From Axinella damicornis (lineage: Eukaryota > Porifera > Demospongiae > Axinellida > Axinellidae), in NCBI GenBank assembly GCA_963931865.1, contig OZ007518.1, positions 6,192,570 to 6,256,569 of the forward strand: 64,000 nucleotides of DNA, in the 5' to 3' direction. Below the pieces are notes generated by a model. That model had not been told where the DNA came from. It did no database searches and worked only from the letters and a program-made list of their open reading frames with translations. Position numbers and translations under genes: made by a program. Below, one piece after another: positions 1-11,838 of this stretch. Numbering within the stretch: position 1 is the stretch's first letter; each line of letters opens with the position of its first letter.

Positions 1-339
1 ACAGCGCTGCGAACTGGTTATGTGCTACCATATGCAATTTAGAAAGGGGCGGAGCCAGGAAGTGAAATAAAGCCTCGTCGCCTTATAATTAGGCCACCAG
101 CGCAGCGTACATTTCTTTCCACGCTGAGAGTGAGACAGTCACGGATCGCACGGAAACCAGAGAGCAGTGGCAGTGCAGTGCAAAGCACAGAGCCCATCCA
201 GGTAACTGAAAAATGACTGTGAGTTCCCGCAGAAGACAGGTCAGTGCTACGCGCCTCTACACACTGCCTTCAGCAGTGGACATGCCCCATTTTGCCCTAC
301 CAAACCCAAAATGCTTCCGCTGCTTCTGCAGCATGCACA

Positions 340-540
340 TGATACCAGATTACACCCAATGTGTACAAGCATACACACACACAATACAGATTGCACCCAA
401 TGTGTACCAGATTACACCAATGAGTACCAGATTACACTGGTCAATGAGTACCAGATTACACCAATGAGTACCAGATTACACCAATGAGTACCATGTGTAC
501 CAGCATGCACATGATACAGATTGCACCCAGTGTGTAAGTT
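340..540. repeat. Short tandem repeat cluster, unit about 20 bp
   Basis: A unit close to ACCAATGAGTACCAGATTAC recurs several times between about 400 and 500, with diverged relatives (CCCAATGTGTACCAG) on both sides. Short open frames here are repeat translations and have no protein support. Confidence 0.75.
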
Positions 541-560
541 GAGTACATGACAACTGCATA

Positions 561-837
561 CAAGTAATAAAAAAACATTAAAAATGTAGCAGGATGTAGG
601 GATTACCAGAACGGCAAAAAGTAAGGAAACAAGGTAGGGATGATCGCACAAAACAGTGAAGTATACAACCCCCCTACAGAGATCTTTTTCCATATACGAC
701 GTGTATAATGAAAAAAGATATGTAGGGGGATTGTATACTTCATTGTTTTGTGCGATCATCCCTACCTTGTTTCCTTACTTTTTGCCGTTCTGGTAATCCC
801 TACATCCTGCTACATTTTTAATGTTTTTTATTACTTG
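561..837. repeat. Foldback element with arms of about 125 bp
   Basis: The left arm (561-690) and right arm (712-837) are near-perfect inverted copies separated by about 20 bases. Both arms contain GTAGGGATTACCAGAACGGC or its complement. This is the shape of a foldback MITE. A diverged single arm recurs at 55290-55400, so the sequence is mobile or dispersed and not a local accident. Confidence 0.85.
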
Positions 838-859
838 TTTATGTAATTTTTTGGGGCAG

Positions 860-1260
860 CAGGCGCATGTTTGAGCTGAAGTTTGCTGCAAGAGTCAGTG
901 ACCTCACAGGCACCTGGGCAGTAGTCTCGCGGGCCAGTCTCTCGCCTCACCCAATACGGGGAGGTGTCCTTGCCTTGGCATATTACTCAGGTATTACACT
1001 TCCAGCATTGGCTGAAGAATCAGGCCCGGGCATCTCAAGTCAATGGTTCCCTAGATGGATGACTGTATTCTCCTTGTCTGAAGACCATGGCATAGGCAGT
1101 TTATAGTAGGGACATTCATATGGGTGTTGAGAGTTGAGATGGGCATTCACCGTGCTCACAGAATACAGTATAGGTAGCAATAATATAGCTAAATCATGCG
1201 TACAGGGACTAACCTCAGTCTTATAAGAGTGCCTCGTTTCGGTTTGATTCAACGGTCAAC
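860..1260. other. No gene recognised
   Basis: Unique-looking sequence with short open frames on both strands and no domain, splice-flanked exon or RNA gene that can be supported. Confidence 0.5.
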
Positions 1261-1264
1261 GCAT

Positions 1265-1774
1265 CTTCCCCACTGTTTCTAATTCAGCGATCTTGAGTAA
1301 TAATTACGTATCGTTGCTAAGTGATCGTTAAGTGCGCATGCGTACAAACGTGAAAATGGCGTGACAAACGAAGCCATAGTTATTGAGTGGGCAGCTGCAG
1401 CCGCCTGGTGAAGACTTGGAGGTAGCAAAAAAGCGATGGGTCGTTGCACTGCTCGGTGGAAAATGCTGCTGTTTCGTGCGAAACCATTGTGACAGATTGA
1501 GGCAACGTTGAGCTAAGTTGTCTGAAGAAAGAAGAAGAAGAAGAAGAAGAAAGAAAAACAATTTGCCCGTTTTGCGAGTGCCTGGTGTGGTACTTTCACG
1601 ACGGGTTTTCGCGATGCGAGGAGTCTTGTTGGTCATGAAAACACTCGAACATGAACGGTATGTGGTTATAAAGGCTTATAAGTGTACCGTTTCTGAGATT
1701 TGGAGAGATTTTTTTGTATTGGCATATATTGCGTGTACGTCGTATCCCTACATACAGAGTCTACCGACTCTGTG
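1265..1774. repeat. Dispersed repeat, inverted copy of 54339-54970
   Basis: One end (from 1285) carries TTACGTATCGTTGCTAAGTG and the other (about 1740-1774) carries CGTATCCCTACATA followed by AGAGTCTACCGACTCT. The same blocks appear in reverse order and orientation at 54339-54970. The inside holds an AGA-rich run at 1523-1556. The second copy has an extra block of about 130 bases near 54730-54860. Probably a non-autonomous element; no coding function seen. Confidence 0.75.
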
Positions 1775-2209
1775 ATGAAACAGTAGGTTACCTTGCATAG
1801 ACGTCAGCACTGAGTACACACCCGAAGATTTTGCCACGGTGGGGTTGACATAGGGTAAGGCACTTGTGACCAGGATGTTGTGCTCTCCTGGCTGGGGAAG
1901 ACGGTGCATGTGTGGTACATGTATATATGTGCGTGTAAGTTAAGTATGTGCTTGTGTATGCAAACACATGCACATAATTATGTGACTGGATTTGAGAAAA
2001 GGGACAGTTACGTCCTCTTTTCCTTGTAGTGGGATGGACATTGAAAATTCAAAGGTTTGCTTGTTTTCTGAAGCTTCGAATGCGCTCATGCTTACTTTGA
2101 ATATGGGAGGAGAGGAGCCCAAATAGTTCTTCCACTGGAGGCAACGTGGCTAATTTTAGTCAGGGCTGTTCACGGCCGTGTTTCCCGCAAAGGGGGTAGA
2201 GGGGTGCTC

Positions 2210-2210
<1 letters not shown>

Positions 2211-2242
<32 letters not shown>
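2211..2242. repeat. Poly-C tract, 32 C
   Basis: An uninterrupted run of 32 cytosines, one of several long C or G runs in this window. Its length is probably polymorphic and poorly determined. Confidence 0.95.
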
Positions 2243-2259
2243 TTTTCCTGGCTTATTTC

Positions 2260-2860
2260 CCTTTGATGTGGTCATTGGAATGCATAATGTTCTTTGATCT
2301 GGTCAATTTTGTAAACTTGATATGCTACACCAACTTCGCCACAAACAAACCTTCCCACATGACAAGCTGATTTCGACTAATGTCAATGTGGATTATTCAT
2401 TGCTGCATTCAAGCATTGGTCATGTGATACACTACCAACATGCCATTGGAAATACCGACCACACAACGGCACTGCCTTGAAATTTCAAACATGGCTATAT
2501 ACTTTCCACTCGCCTCAGTATGTTTGCCTTTCAATAGCACTTACAATTGATAACCTTATTATTACCTAAGACAACCTTTCCCATGCCACAGTATTTCATC
2601 ATTGATGATGTCATTGCACCTACGCTTCATGTGCTAACATTAATGGTAACCAAAAATTTCACTCACACATGGCAGAGTGTGACTTGATTACCAACAACCT
2701 CATCACAGTCAGGTGTACCTTCCCTCAGCTACTTATATACCCGAGACTTGTTCCAAACATTTGTCGGTTTTGCATCACGTTATGAGTATATATTATTCAT
2801 TGTCATTTAGAGAGCGCTACGAATTGCGTCAGTAGGCACAGGCACATTCTGCTCCTATTA
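2260..2860. other. No gene recognised
   Basis: AT-richer sequence between the poly-C tract and a TTAA element. No long open frame, exon signal or repeat structure was found. Confidence 0.5.
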
Positions 2861-2867
2861 AGGTTAA

Positions 2868-3468
2868 CCCTTTAAGCCCTATTGACGTCTATAGGCGTCA
2901 TTTAGACCCTATGCACTTGTAGGGCTTCTCGCCAGTCCAAAAAGAGACCAAAAAGTCTTCAGAGGGCCTAGGGACGACTTTAAGGCACGAACTCAAAAAG
3001 TTGGTCAGATTTCGGCGCGCCTCCCCCACTAAACGTACAAGCGGGGGGGTTTCGAAGGGGGGGCGGCAGCCCCCCCTTCGGCCTGCGGTGGGCGTTTTTT
3101 GATTTTAATGAGATTCATTGACCCAAGAATTTTTGATTCTAATGATATTCATAGACCCCACCCAGGGCCTCAAGAAAACCTGCAAATTGGTGGTGTAAGG
3201 TGTGCCATCAGTCAGATCTGGCCCAAGTTTAGGGAAATGCTGGGCGAAAATCCGGCTGACATCCACCTTTGACCTCCGATTGCTGGGCTTGTGGGGGTCA
3301 TGAATATCATTAACGGTATTGCCAGAGGGGTCTCTCCATGTGTGCGGGCCCCACCAAGTTTGGCCGCTGAGGAGCGAATGCTGTGGGAGAGGAGCACCTA
3401 CGAAAGTGGTGTGCGCTGAATGCATGAAAATGTGTTGTCTTGGTGGAAAGAATTCGGTGGTTAAAGGG
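2868..3468 (+). mobile_element. piggyBac-type remnant with TTAA flanks
   Basis: TTAA stands at both ends (2864-2867 and 3469-3472). The termini are inverted: CCCTTTAAGCCC on the left and GGTTAAAGGG on the right. TTAA duplication plus ends starting CCC is the piggyBac signature. Near the right end the plus strand reads a short cysteine-rich stretch (TKVVCAECMKMCCL, about 3400-3445). This resembles the C-terminal zinc-binding region of piggyBac-like transposases, so this may be the 3' end of an element with its body deleted. The inside is G/C-rich and includes CCCCCC and GGGGGG runs at 3040-3080. Confidence 0.6.
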
Positions 3469-3999
3469 TTAATATGCTATGCTCAGATGCTCACAAAAAC
3501 GTGAATATGCTTTTACTATGCTGTACATGCATTATGATATACCACCACTGATTCACCAACATTGGAGGATTGAAATGAATCGGAGTCAACACTGAAGGGG
3601 TAGGACACTTCAATCCATCCAGCAAAGAAACAATCTTTGCATCACTGGCGTGCACAGCAATAGAAGGTTGGGGGGGGGGTGGCGAAGTATGGAGGGGCGC
3701 AGCGGCCACAAAACAGTTGTGGGGTGTTGACCAGTATTTCGTGCGAAGCGTGGAAACTTTTTCACCCAGTAACGCCAGTGCTTTGCATTCAATACCTGTC
3801 TCAGACTCAAAGATGTAGACTTATGAAACTGGAACTCTGCAGAACTACCACTTTGCCTTTGCATGTAATCACATGTGCAATTGCAAAATGCAAATCACGG
3901 ACCAAAATGACTATTAAGCTTCACAGACAAATTTGCCTCTTAAGCCCAAAGCATAATCATGTATGCCGCAGAATGTGTGTGCGCCTATGAATCAGCCTT

Positions 4000-5240
4000 A
4001 GCCCCATGCCCAAAGGCCCACTGCAACTGTGTGACCATCCTAAACTGCTGGTGACCCTGTGACCATCACAAAAATCTAACGTGACTATGTGACTCTTTGG
4101 TAGTATACGGAGTAATACTAAGCCTTCAAAAAGACCTTCACTGCTGAAACTGCTGATTCTTTGCTCTCAAACTGACAGGTGGACACAAACCGACTTACTA
4201 ATCCCTGCTGCGTGCATGAGCACAGGGTGAAAACCGACACACTTTAGGCAAAAGAGGAGTCCACTCTAGTTCCAGTCCAGAGTTTACATGAATCCCCATG
4301 CACACATGACCTAGTGATAACCTACAAAAGTTAATCTGATTAAATGAGACCACTCCTAGTCCCTCCACTCTGCAAGACATTGGCTGTTCCATGTAAACAA
4401 CTGATCTCTGAGGTGAACTGGTTTACACAGAGATAAAGGAGAACTGGAGAACAAAAACCGGCTGGGAACAAGCCTAGGGAATTCACCTCTTATGAGGTTG
4501 CTGGAATGGCACCAGCTTTCAGATGCAATGTTTCCACCTCAAAAGGTTACTTTCTCAATAATGTGCTGAATAAATTATTCATCAGACATTACTTTAACCA
4601 GTTTCCAGTTTGTGCATGCTCCATGCAGAAGTGATCCACTTCAAGTTGTGGTTATAGTAGCCATAGATATCTTGGCTGGCTTTGATAGCCGTAGATATCT
4701 AGGCAGCTACTTATAGACCATAGAACCATCAACACATGGCAGGCTAAAGGAAGCATCACAAAATATTAATGTCTGGAAGTGTAGCCATCTATATCTGCAT
4801 GCCCGTCCTCTTTCTGACTAGCACTTTCACTGATCCAAGTTATCTGGCAGCAGCCTGACACATCCCCTCAAACTTCAAGTCTGTGAAGCCTGGGACTACA
4901 ACTCTTACTCTCAAGTGACTGCCTATTCCGCAGTCCAGACCAAGCAAACCGTACATATTCACTTGCCAGCACTGTACCCCGGTAGATATGCTATACACAA
5001 TCATGTGGCTTGGTGCTTGGAGTACTACCCATGGCCAGAATCACAGCTTTACAGGGACTGTATCATAATCACAAAAACACTTGTATGCAGTACTCAGTCT
5101 CCCAGGGAGACCAGCTATTGGTGATGGCAATTTCATGCTTGTCAACAATCAATTACCAAAACTCAATTAATTTTCACAAGAGAGTGGGTCACGGATATAA
5201 AGATCGCCACTCTTCGGGACTGTCCGCAGAGATCAGGGAT
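4000..5240. other. No gene recognised
   Basis: Nothing here reads as a splice-bounded exon. Around 4021-4100 there is a run of short GTGACC/GTGACT motifs resembling, in inverted orientation, a stretch near 28980-29050, so part is probably an old dispersed repeat. Confidence 0.45.
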
Positions 5241-5250
5241 CAGTTGGAAT

Positions 5251-5827
5251 TAGCCTCGTACCCAGGCCCCGACCGCCCGAGAAAGAAAGGGCTTGGTATC
5301 CACTGTTTGCACATGCACGTAATTATCTAGGCCAAGACGAAGGGGGAGGGGCATATGACGCAGGACATGGCCACGTGCCGATGCTGTGAAGCTCTACCAG
5401 AACAAGATTGATCGAGCCGGGATATCACCAGAACTACACGACTACTAGCGATATACTGCCCCGGATTGCTAGTGATTCTTGCTAACTCACAGTCCATGAC
5501 GAACAATAATCCTTCGTGTCACACAGACATTTCAAACTCGGTGGGTGGGCCGTGTAAAATCGTCTTTCTTTGTGCAAACGGCCGAAATAGAGGCTACCTG
5601 TTCCGGCTGGAGAGGTACTTAGTCACTGAAGGTCATAGGAGAGCGCTCAATCGTCGAACTCCGTCGTTGTTCAGGAAAGTTGCACGGACCACATAGCGGT
5701 AGTAAACGATTTTGACGTCGTGGTTGTACGGACGTAACATGGTAGTCCCAAGATTTCACGCGCACGCGCAAACAGTGGATACCAGGCCCTTTCTTTCTTG
5801 GGCGGTCGGGGCCTGGGTACGAGGCTA
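5251..5827. mobile_element. AGCCTCG-end element, 577 bp, with exact 9-bp duplication
   Basis: Begins TAGCCTCGTACCCAGGC and ends with the complement. The terminal inverted repeats extend about 35 bp. The target duplication is AGTTGGAAT at 5242-5250 and 5828-5836. A second inner pair (about 5295 and 5770) reads TATCCACTGTTTGC and its complement, which defines the same subfamily as 17832, 38261 and 63679. The interior carries a 76-codon open frame (5466-5696) of no known family. Confidence 0.9.
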
Positions 5828-5991
5828 AGTTGGAATATACGGTACCAGAAGTCAGTTCAATACTTAGGGTAGATATATCAGGGCCAGGGCAGGTACTAGC
5901 TGACCTCCGGTGCCGAATATTCCAACTGATCCCTCCATAGCACCACCAGTGGCTAGCTCTAGCTTTTTGTAGCTACAACCACACCCCAAGG

Positions 5992-6750
5992 TAAGGTAAC
6001 GGAGGGGGTTTCCGGACAGTCTTTTAATTCCGGACACGGCATTCATGCCCCTCACATTCGCTCCGTTAGCAATTCTTCCGAATTATGGTAAGTGCGCATG
6101 CATACGGGCAAGTGGAAAAGGTGGATACGGTCGGACGCGGACACGGACACGAACCAAAACTCATTTTTCAGCCCTTTGCAGTGCAGGACAGAAGCTAAAC
6201 ATGGTTATTCATTCGCTAAAGTTGCTTGCTTAGCCTATTGAACCGCCTTTCATGTCTTTCCTCGAGTCAGCAGAGGTCAAAGGCCACGTGCATATTTAAT
6301 GAGCTTCAACGAAAAGACTAGAAGAGCATTTATTTATTGTAGAAACCAAACTCAAGCCTTTTGACAAAGCATAGGAAGCAGAAATAATATTCCTATACCA
6401 TCTATGACGATGGCTGATCGAAGCTCGAACTTTCATTGTTGAAGCTTATTAAATATGCACGTGGCCTTTGACCTCTGCTGACTCGATGAAAGGCGGTTCA
6501 ATAGGCTAAGCAAGCAACTTTAACGAATGAATAACCATGTTTAGCTTCTGTCCTACACTGCAAAGGGCTCAAAAATGAGTTTTGGTTCGTGTCCGTGTCC
6601 GCGTCCGACCGTATCCGCGTTTTCCACTTGCCCCATGCATACCCTACCTTCGAACTTTCCAACGCTGTGCAGTTGTTGGCAAAAACTGCTACTACAGAGC
6701 GGCAGTGTCCGGAAATCCCCTACTGTCCGGAAACCCCCTCCGTTACCTTA
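5992..6750. repeat. Long foldback, about 760 bp overall
   Basis: Outer arms read TAAGGTAACGGAGGGGGTTT (5992) and its complement at about 6731-6750. Inner arms (about 6090-6310 and 6430-6660) match over more than 200 bases with few changes, including a motif close to GGACGCGGACACGGACACG near 6133 and its complement near 6590. The unpaired loop is about 110 bases. The shape is a foldback MITE; no coding capacity is supported. Confidence 0.85.
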
Positions 6751-7824
6751 AGAGAAATTATGTCGAAATCGTCTATTACATGTACAACAATCATACATTA
6801 TAGTGACACTGAAAATACCACTATGTCCACCTACCCCTGCCATGTCAAGTTCTCCGCTTCAACCTTGATGACTGAAACCGTGAAACCTGCAATGGGCCAG
6901 GTTTTAAAATCTTGTTCCCAGACTCCATTCCATCCGATTCCCAGTTAGCGTGGCCCGGGTCTGGGTACCAGACTAAGTGCAAAACTAACTCATGCGGATC
7001 TCAAGAGCAAGACTGTGGTCGCGGCAACCAACTCCTCGAAGATGGGCTTTCATGAAACAAAGAAAAATCACTGTCCAACCCAGTTCAGTGTTCACTCGGG
7101 AAGACCAAAAGTGCTTGAGGAGGAGCTCAGGTCTACCAGGAGTGATGTAGGGATGTAGTATTGACTCAGAGTGAAGTATATGAAGAGCTATGTAGGATTG
7201 ACCCCAATAAAGCAGCTGGGCCCGATGGAATCCCCGATAGATTGCTCAGAGAAGGTGCCCCTTGGATTACGAGAATTTGCTGGATATAGTCAACATTCAG
7301 CCGGCTCTACAAAATATCTCAGTGCTTGCGATCCATGCCTGTCAGCTACAGCCCCGCCCACATGCGTAACAGGAGGTCTGGAGGTCAGAGGTCGGTGTTG
7401 ACTTCGTCTCGTTCCCAGAATCATCGCATGGTGTCCGGGCGTCTGTGTGTACCAAAACTGGTCGAGAGAAAATGCAGGTCAATGTGGTGGCGACGTCGGC
7501 TCGTGACCTGGTTGGGCTGCTGCTTGGGCAGCAATGAACCTTTGTGAATGAAGGTAAAAATTAATAATCACAGTAGTGATCGTGCCACACATGGCACCTG
7601 TTAGTAATGGTGGAAGTATACCTTCTTGCACTTCTGGTGGAATTTTTCAAAAGAACTAGTACTAGTACTTTAGCTAGGTAGGCACACATGAACATTCTAC
7701 CATTGTGATATCATTCAATCATGCAGTAAGGCCAATGCTCCAGCCTCAATTTAGCAAGTCATCTCTGCATGAGGTCTGAGTGTTTGCCTCATTCCCAGGC
7801 TGCTCGTAGGTGGCTAGCTAATGG

Positions 7825-8222
7825 TAGCCTCGTACCCAGACCCTCACGCGGAACGCGGAAGAGGGCCTGGTGACACATGGCTAAATTCCTGTATGTGCTC
7901 AGTCAGCATAATTGCGTAAGCGATTACATTCCTTACTTGGATGCATTCGAAATCACGGAAGGTAGCTGTTGGTGATGGCTAAGTAGAAAGCCCTTGCCAA
8001 GGAGCGACCAGAGGTGAGTCTTGAAGGCTAGAACAGCGGTTTTATCAAACGGCTACACGTTTCACGGGGTGAAGAATGTAATTACTACGCAGTAATTTGC
8101 AATGGACGAACGTGATTCGCCTAACCGAAATCAAGACTGCTGAGCTCAGCACATACGGGAATTTTGCCAAGTGTCACCAGGCCCTCTTTCGCGTTCCGCG
8201 TGAGGGCCTGGGTACGAGGCTA
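7825..8222. mobile_element. AGCCTCG-end element, 398 bp, subfamily with CTCACGCGGAACGC
   Basis: Starts TAGCCTCGTACCCAG and ends with the complement. Near-perfect 9-bp duplication: AGCTAATGG (7816-7824) and AGCTTATGG (8223-8231). The interior, including GTGCTCAGTCAGCATAATT, is shared with the copies at 20010-20408 and 27918-28323, so the three form one subfamily of about 400 bp. Confidence 0.9.
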
Positions 8223-8229
8223 AGCTTAT

Positions 8230-9015
8230 GGCTCATCCCAATTAATGCACAAGTTATAACGTACTACCAATGACACTAGAAGTGAGCAATGGTGGCCCAC
8301 GGGTAGCCTAATCTTTCAACTGCCAGTGACACTACCAGGAGTGCAGTTGCCACTCATGTTTAATTTTTGAATGGCTAGCCTGGTCTATTGAGCTAGAGCA
8401 TTCTCTCTCATGAGCTATTATACTATACGGAAATCGGGTAAGGACCTGACGTTTAGGACCGCCCACCACGCATAATGATCACGTGATGAGATAATACACT
8501 ATGCGCCCATGCGCTAGCTTTAGCCGGATCCCCAATTCCCATAGGCCCAATCTGCGCTTCTGCACAGTCTCGTTCCTAGACCAGCGCTGTTACTCGGGCT
8601 CCTTGGTGCCATCAACAATAAGCAACCTCTGTGGTGGTCTTGGGCTTCCTTAGTGGCATATTGTATCAAGCATCTCAGGTATGTAGGCGTACAAGACAAC
8701 AAGGGAACAAAATGCAGTGCAATAATAAAGGGGTGCAAATAAGAGCATTGTCAAGAGGACACAGGCAGACATATGGATAGCACATACAGTAGTGACTCAG
8801 GGGAAGTAAAAATACACAGAATAGGGGACTTTAGACCTAGCTAGCGAAGAACTGAGACGGTATCCGGTGTGGCCATGAAGCTCACACATTATAATTAACC
8901 CTCTCACAGGTGTACTGTACACATTAGTATTCTCCTCCCTTTGTGTCAGTGCCCACACCGTAGGTAATTAGCGATTACAATACTTAGCTTTCCGACTGGA
9001 CTCTATGGGTGAAGG
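8230..9015. other. No gene recognised
   Basis: Mixed sequence without a supportable exon. A short minus-strand open frame (8520-8738) shows no family features. Confidence 0.4.
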
Positions 9016-9020
9016 ATTAA

Positions 9021-9438
9021 GAGGTACCGTGTAGCGCTCTAATATTACCACGCTGCTGTGCATTCTTCCGCCACGCACTGGACATATTTGAGTGTGTCAC
9101 TGATCTTCAATCCCTTGAAGAAACTCGTAGCATTTGCCTCTTCCTTCAACACTTGGCCCATTACAAGCAACAGTGGAAGTTTGCCCTTCCCCTCCTCCAT
9201 GACAATGTGATTGAGAGAATTGTCTACCTTGCAAGCTCTACAGTGACAATCTTGAGCAGCCGATCCACCTTGAAGCACGTTGTCAAGACGATGCATGCAT
9301 CAGGCGTCCTCCCACCAGAATATGGCCCCTGTGTACTAGGTAGAGGGCGTCTGCAGTCTCTGTCAGGGTCGACGAGTTTGAGTGAGGTGGATGGCGCGTG
9401 GGTGATATCCAGTCCAGCCTTGCTGTGCTGCTGGATAG
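9021..9438 (+). CDS. Candidate coding exon, unknown protein
   Basis: An open frame of about 139 codons runs from after a TAA at 9018 to a good donor (GGATAG|GTGAGT, cut after 9438). The middle part is rich in leucine, valine and charged residues, for example FECVTDLQSLEETRSICLF and LPLLHDNVIERIVYLASS, which looks helical and unlike repeat translation. It lies upstream of the SLC49-like exons on the same strand but shows no transporter membrane segments, so it is probably another gene or a gene fragment. No family recognised; the 5' boundary is not fixed. Confidence 0.4.
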
Positions 9439-9499
9439 GTGAGTCTAGGCAGAGGTGTTAATGCTGAGGTAAGATTATCCGACACTCATGCACCTCTGC

Positions 9500-9598
9500 T
9501 CTCCCTCCCTCCCTCCCTCCCTCCCTCCCTCCCTCCCTCCCTCCCTCCCTCACTCACTCACTCACTCACTCACTCCCTCCCTCCCTCCCTCCTTCCCC
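9500..9598. repeat. CCCT/CACT microsatellite
   Basis: A run of CCCT units with a central block of CACT units, then CCCT again. Open frames through it are low complexity. Confidence 0.95.
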
Positions 9599-10259
9599 CA
9601 TGTGAACACTCTGATTCCGAGAATTCGTGCTGTGACCTGACTTACTGTAGCGGCTGTGGTTTATGGCTATGGCCTACGTGTGCACACAATGAACAGTGGA
9701 ATGTTGTCTTTGTGTAGGAAACCCTCTGGGCCTGGGGGATAGCTGTGATGCAACTGGCAGCACCATACATCATAACATCCCTCACCCCTCACATCCCTCA
9801 CCCTCACACTCACATCCCTCACACTCACATCCCTCACACACACACACCCCTCACACCCTCACACCCTCACACACACCCTGCAGCTATGGATAATTATATG
9901 CTATTCCAGCTGGTGTAGGGGCTTCCCTGGGTGTGGTAGTGTTCTGGTGGAGCCGACCTCCCATCCCACTAGCCCCAAGTGCTGAGCCAGACAAGCAAAC
10001 CTTGCATGCCTTCTTCCGAGGTTTGATAAAGGTAGGAGAGCGCCCTGTGTATCATAGCCTCTTCTAAAGGTCAAAGGTTGGCTGTGCTAGTAATATTACT
10101 CTCACAAACACTGGCCAGCTGGCCATTCTGTGACATGGGGATCAGGAGCAGGACTCTTCAACGCCTTCCTTACTCTGCAACCACAGATCCTCTGTCCCTA
10201 TGGCTATACTGATGTTACAAGTGAACTCTTGGTGATAGTGACTTTCTAGTTCTTTGTAG

Positions 10260-10283
10260 TGACACACACACACACACGCACGC

Positions 10284-10329
<46 letters not shown>

Positions 10330-10372
10330 ACACACACACACACATACACACACACACACACACACGTACACT
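10260..10372. repeat. (CA)n microsatellite
   Basis: About 110 bases of CA repeat with occasional CG and TA variants, inside an intron of the transporter remnant. Histidine/threonine and valine/cysteine open frames here are translations of the repeat. Confidence 0.97.
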
Positions 10373-10795
10373 CTCACAAATGCACACGTGCAACAGAAAG
10401 AGGCTGGGTTGTGGGGAGCTCCGATGATCTTCCTTGGCCTGGTGGGTGCTACCATGGCTGGTCTGATCATAGACTACACCAAGAACATCACCCTCGCAAT
10501 GGCCATCCTCTGTCTCTTTTGGTTAAGTTAATTGAGGTCAGTTTATGTTAGGACTGACATGTTACAAAATGTATATCAGTCCCAGGCTGGTTCCTAAGGA
10601 GAGAGCTGGGAACAGAACCATTACTGAATCCAGTTTATGGCTCTGCTGCACATGCACAAACTTCTCCTTTCTAGGTTTCTCGGCTCCACGACCAGTCAAT
10701 AAATATTGCCTTCTCTGTGTGTCTGTTGGGTTCTTTGCTCTCCCTCTTGTCCCCATCTGTATGGAACTGGGGGTGGAAATCACTTACCCGTTGCC

Positions 10796-10966
10796 GAGGC
10801 AACCAGCTCAGGACTCCTGTGGAGTGTAGCGTAAGTCTGTTCGACTCAGTTGCAGACATGCATTGTTTGTGCATCCTCTTCAGATCTGCAGTTGTTACTC
10901 ACCCCTCTCCTCTCACACACCACACATGTACTCACCACACACACAATGCACACACACCACACATCT
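10796..10966 (+). repeat. Direct repeat, left copy, containing an exon end
   Basis: This copy starts GAGGCAACCAGCTCAGG and includes the end of the fifth transporter exon, its GTAAGT donor and the first 130 bases of intron up to a CA-rich stretch. It is repeated almost exactly at 11669-11838; the right copy has a few extra bases (GATCTT) near 11755. Confidence 0.92.
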
Positions 10967-10975
10967 CGCAAACCA

Positions 10976-11388
10976 CAGACCAGACGATCACGGAGGGCTT
11001 CATCGAGGAAATCTCCAAATTTACAGTGTATGGACAGCTTCCGGAGTGCAGCTAATACAAACTCGGCTACGCTCTCTCCGACAATTTGAGTCCTTCGGTA
11101 AAACCGAAAACGCTCAGCGATCACGAGTGTCTTGGGCTTGAAATGGTTTGTGAGACTGGCTTTCAGTTCTTCGAGGGTCTTGTCTTTAGGAGCGGCAGGG
11201 GCGACCAGGCCTCGGAGCAGAGTGTAGTTCTCCGGTCCGATGACAGTCAACAAAACGGGGACCTGTTTCTCACTTTCGATGCCGTTAGCAGTAAAGTATA
11301 AATCGAGCCTCTCCAAGTAGGCTGAAATCGATTCCGTTGACGGAACAAAAGACTGCATTCGGCCATAGACAACGGTACTAGCCATCAT
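10976..11388 (-). mobile_element. Retrotransposon gag fragment, Ty3/gypsy-like
   Basis: The minus strand encodes about 135 residues of a gag-type protein from an ATG at 11388. Typical features are an acidic aromatic start (SAYLERLDLYFTANGI), a central LEELKASLTNHFKP motif and a helical RFRFYRRTQ region ending at DRLVCGLRD. In complete elements gag packages the element RNA and is followed by pol. Here the frame runs into CA-repeat intron sequence at about 10976, so the rest of gag and all of pol are absent. It lies downstream of the LTR at 11422-11668 in the same orientation. Judged by eye, so the clade is uncertain. Confidence 0.75.
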
Positions 11389-11421
11389 GCGCTGAAACGA
11401 ATCCCATCACTCGTCGCCACT

Positions 11422-11668
11422 TGTGGTAACTTGAGAAGCGCGGCTAGTAAACCCCCAGCCAGTAACGACCAACTTAAATAGTGCTAAATTTGTCTCTATA
11501 AAAATGGCCAACGTGTACACAGCACACAACTGACAAAACTGAGAGAACTAACAGAACACGTGTTCTACACAAATTATAAGGACAAACAGCGGCGGCCGCT
11601 GCGGCGTCCGCTAGCCGGCTAACAATATAAAATGCAATAAACCAGAACGAAATAACAAGTTTACCACA
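11422..11668 (-). mobile_element. 5' LTR of the gag-bearing element, 247 bp
   Basis: On the minus strand this reads TGTGGTAAACTTG at its start (11668) and TTACCACA at its end (11422), the TG...CA inverted ends of an LTR. The next bases on the minus strand, AGTGGCGACGAGTG, are placed as the tRNA primer-binding site, and the gag ATG follows about 35 bases later. A TATATT motif lies near 11627. The LTR start abuts the right copy of the duplicated exon segment exactly at 11669. No second LTR is present in the window. Confidence 0.75.
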
Positions 11669-11838
11669 GAGGCAACCAGCTCAGGACTCCTGTGGAGTGT
11701 AGCGTAAGTCTGTTCGACTCAGTTGCAGACATGCACTGTTTGTGCATCCTCTGATCTTCAGATCTGCAGTTGTTACTCACCCCTCTCCTCTCACACACCA
11801 CACATGTACTCACCACACACACAATGCACACACACCAC
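11669..11838 (+). repeat. Direct repeat, right copy of 10796-10966
   Basis: Matches the left copy nearly base for base, with the same exon end and GTAAGT donor. The LTR sits immediately upstream. Because both copies keep the donor, either could splice to the candidate exon at 12165. Confidence 0.92.

Noticed and set aside
3105..3425. 106-codon minus-strand frame as an independent gene
   Set aside because: It lies wholly inside a TTAA element, and the plus strand there better matches a piggyBac-type cysteine-rich end.
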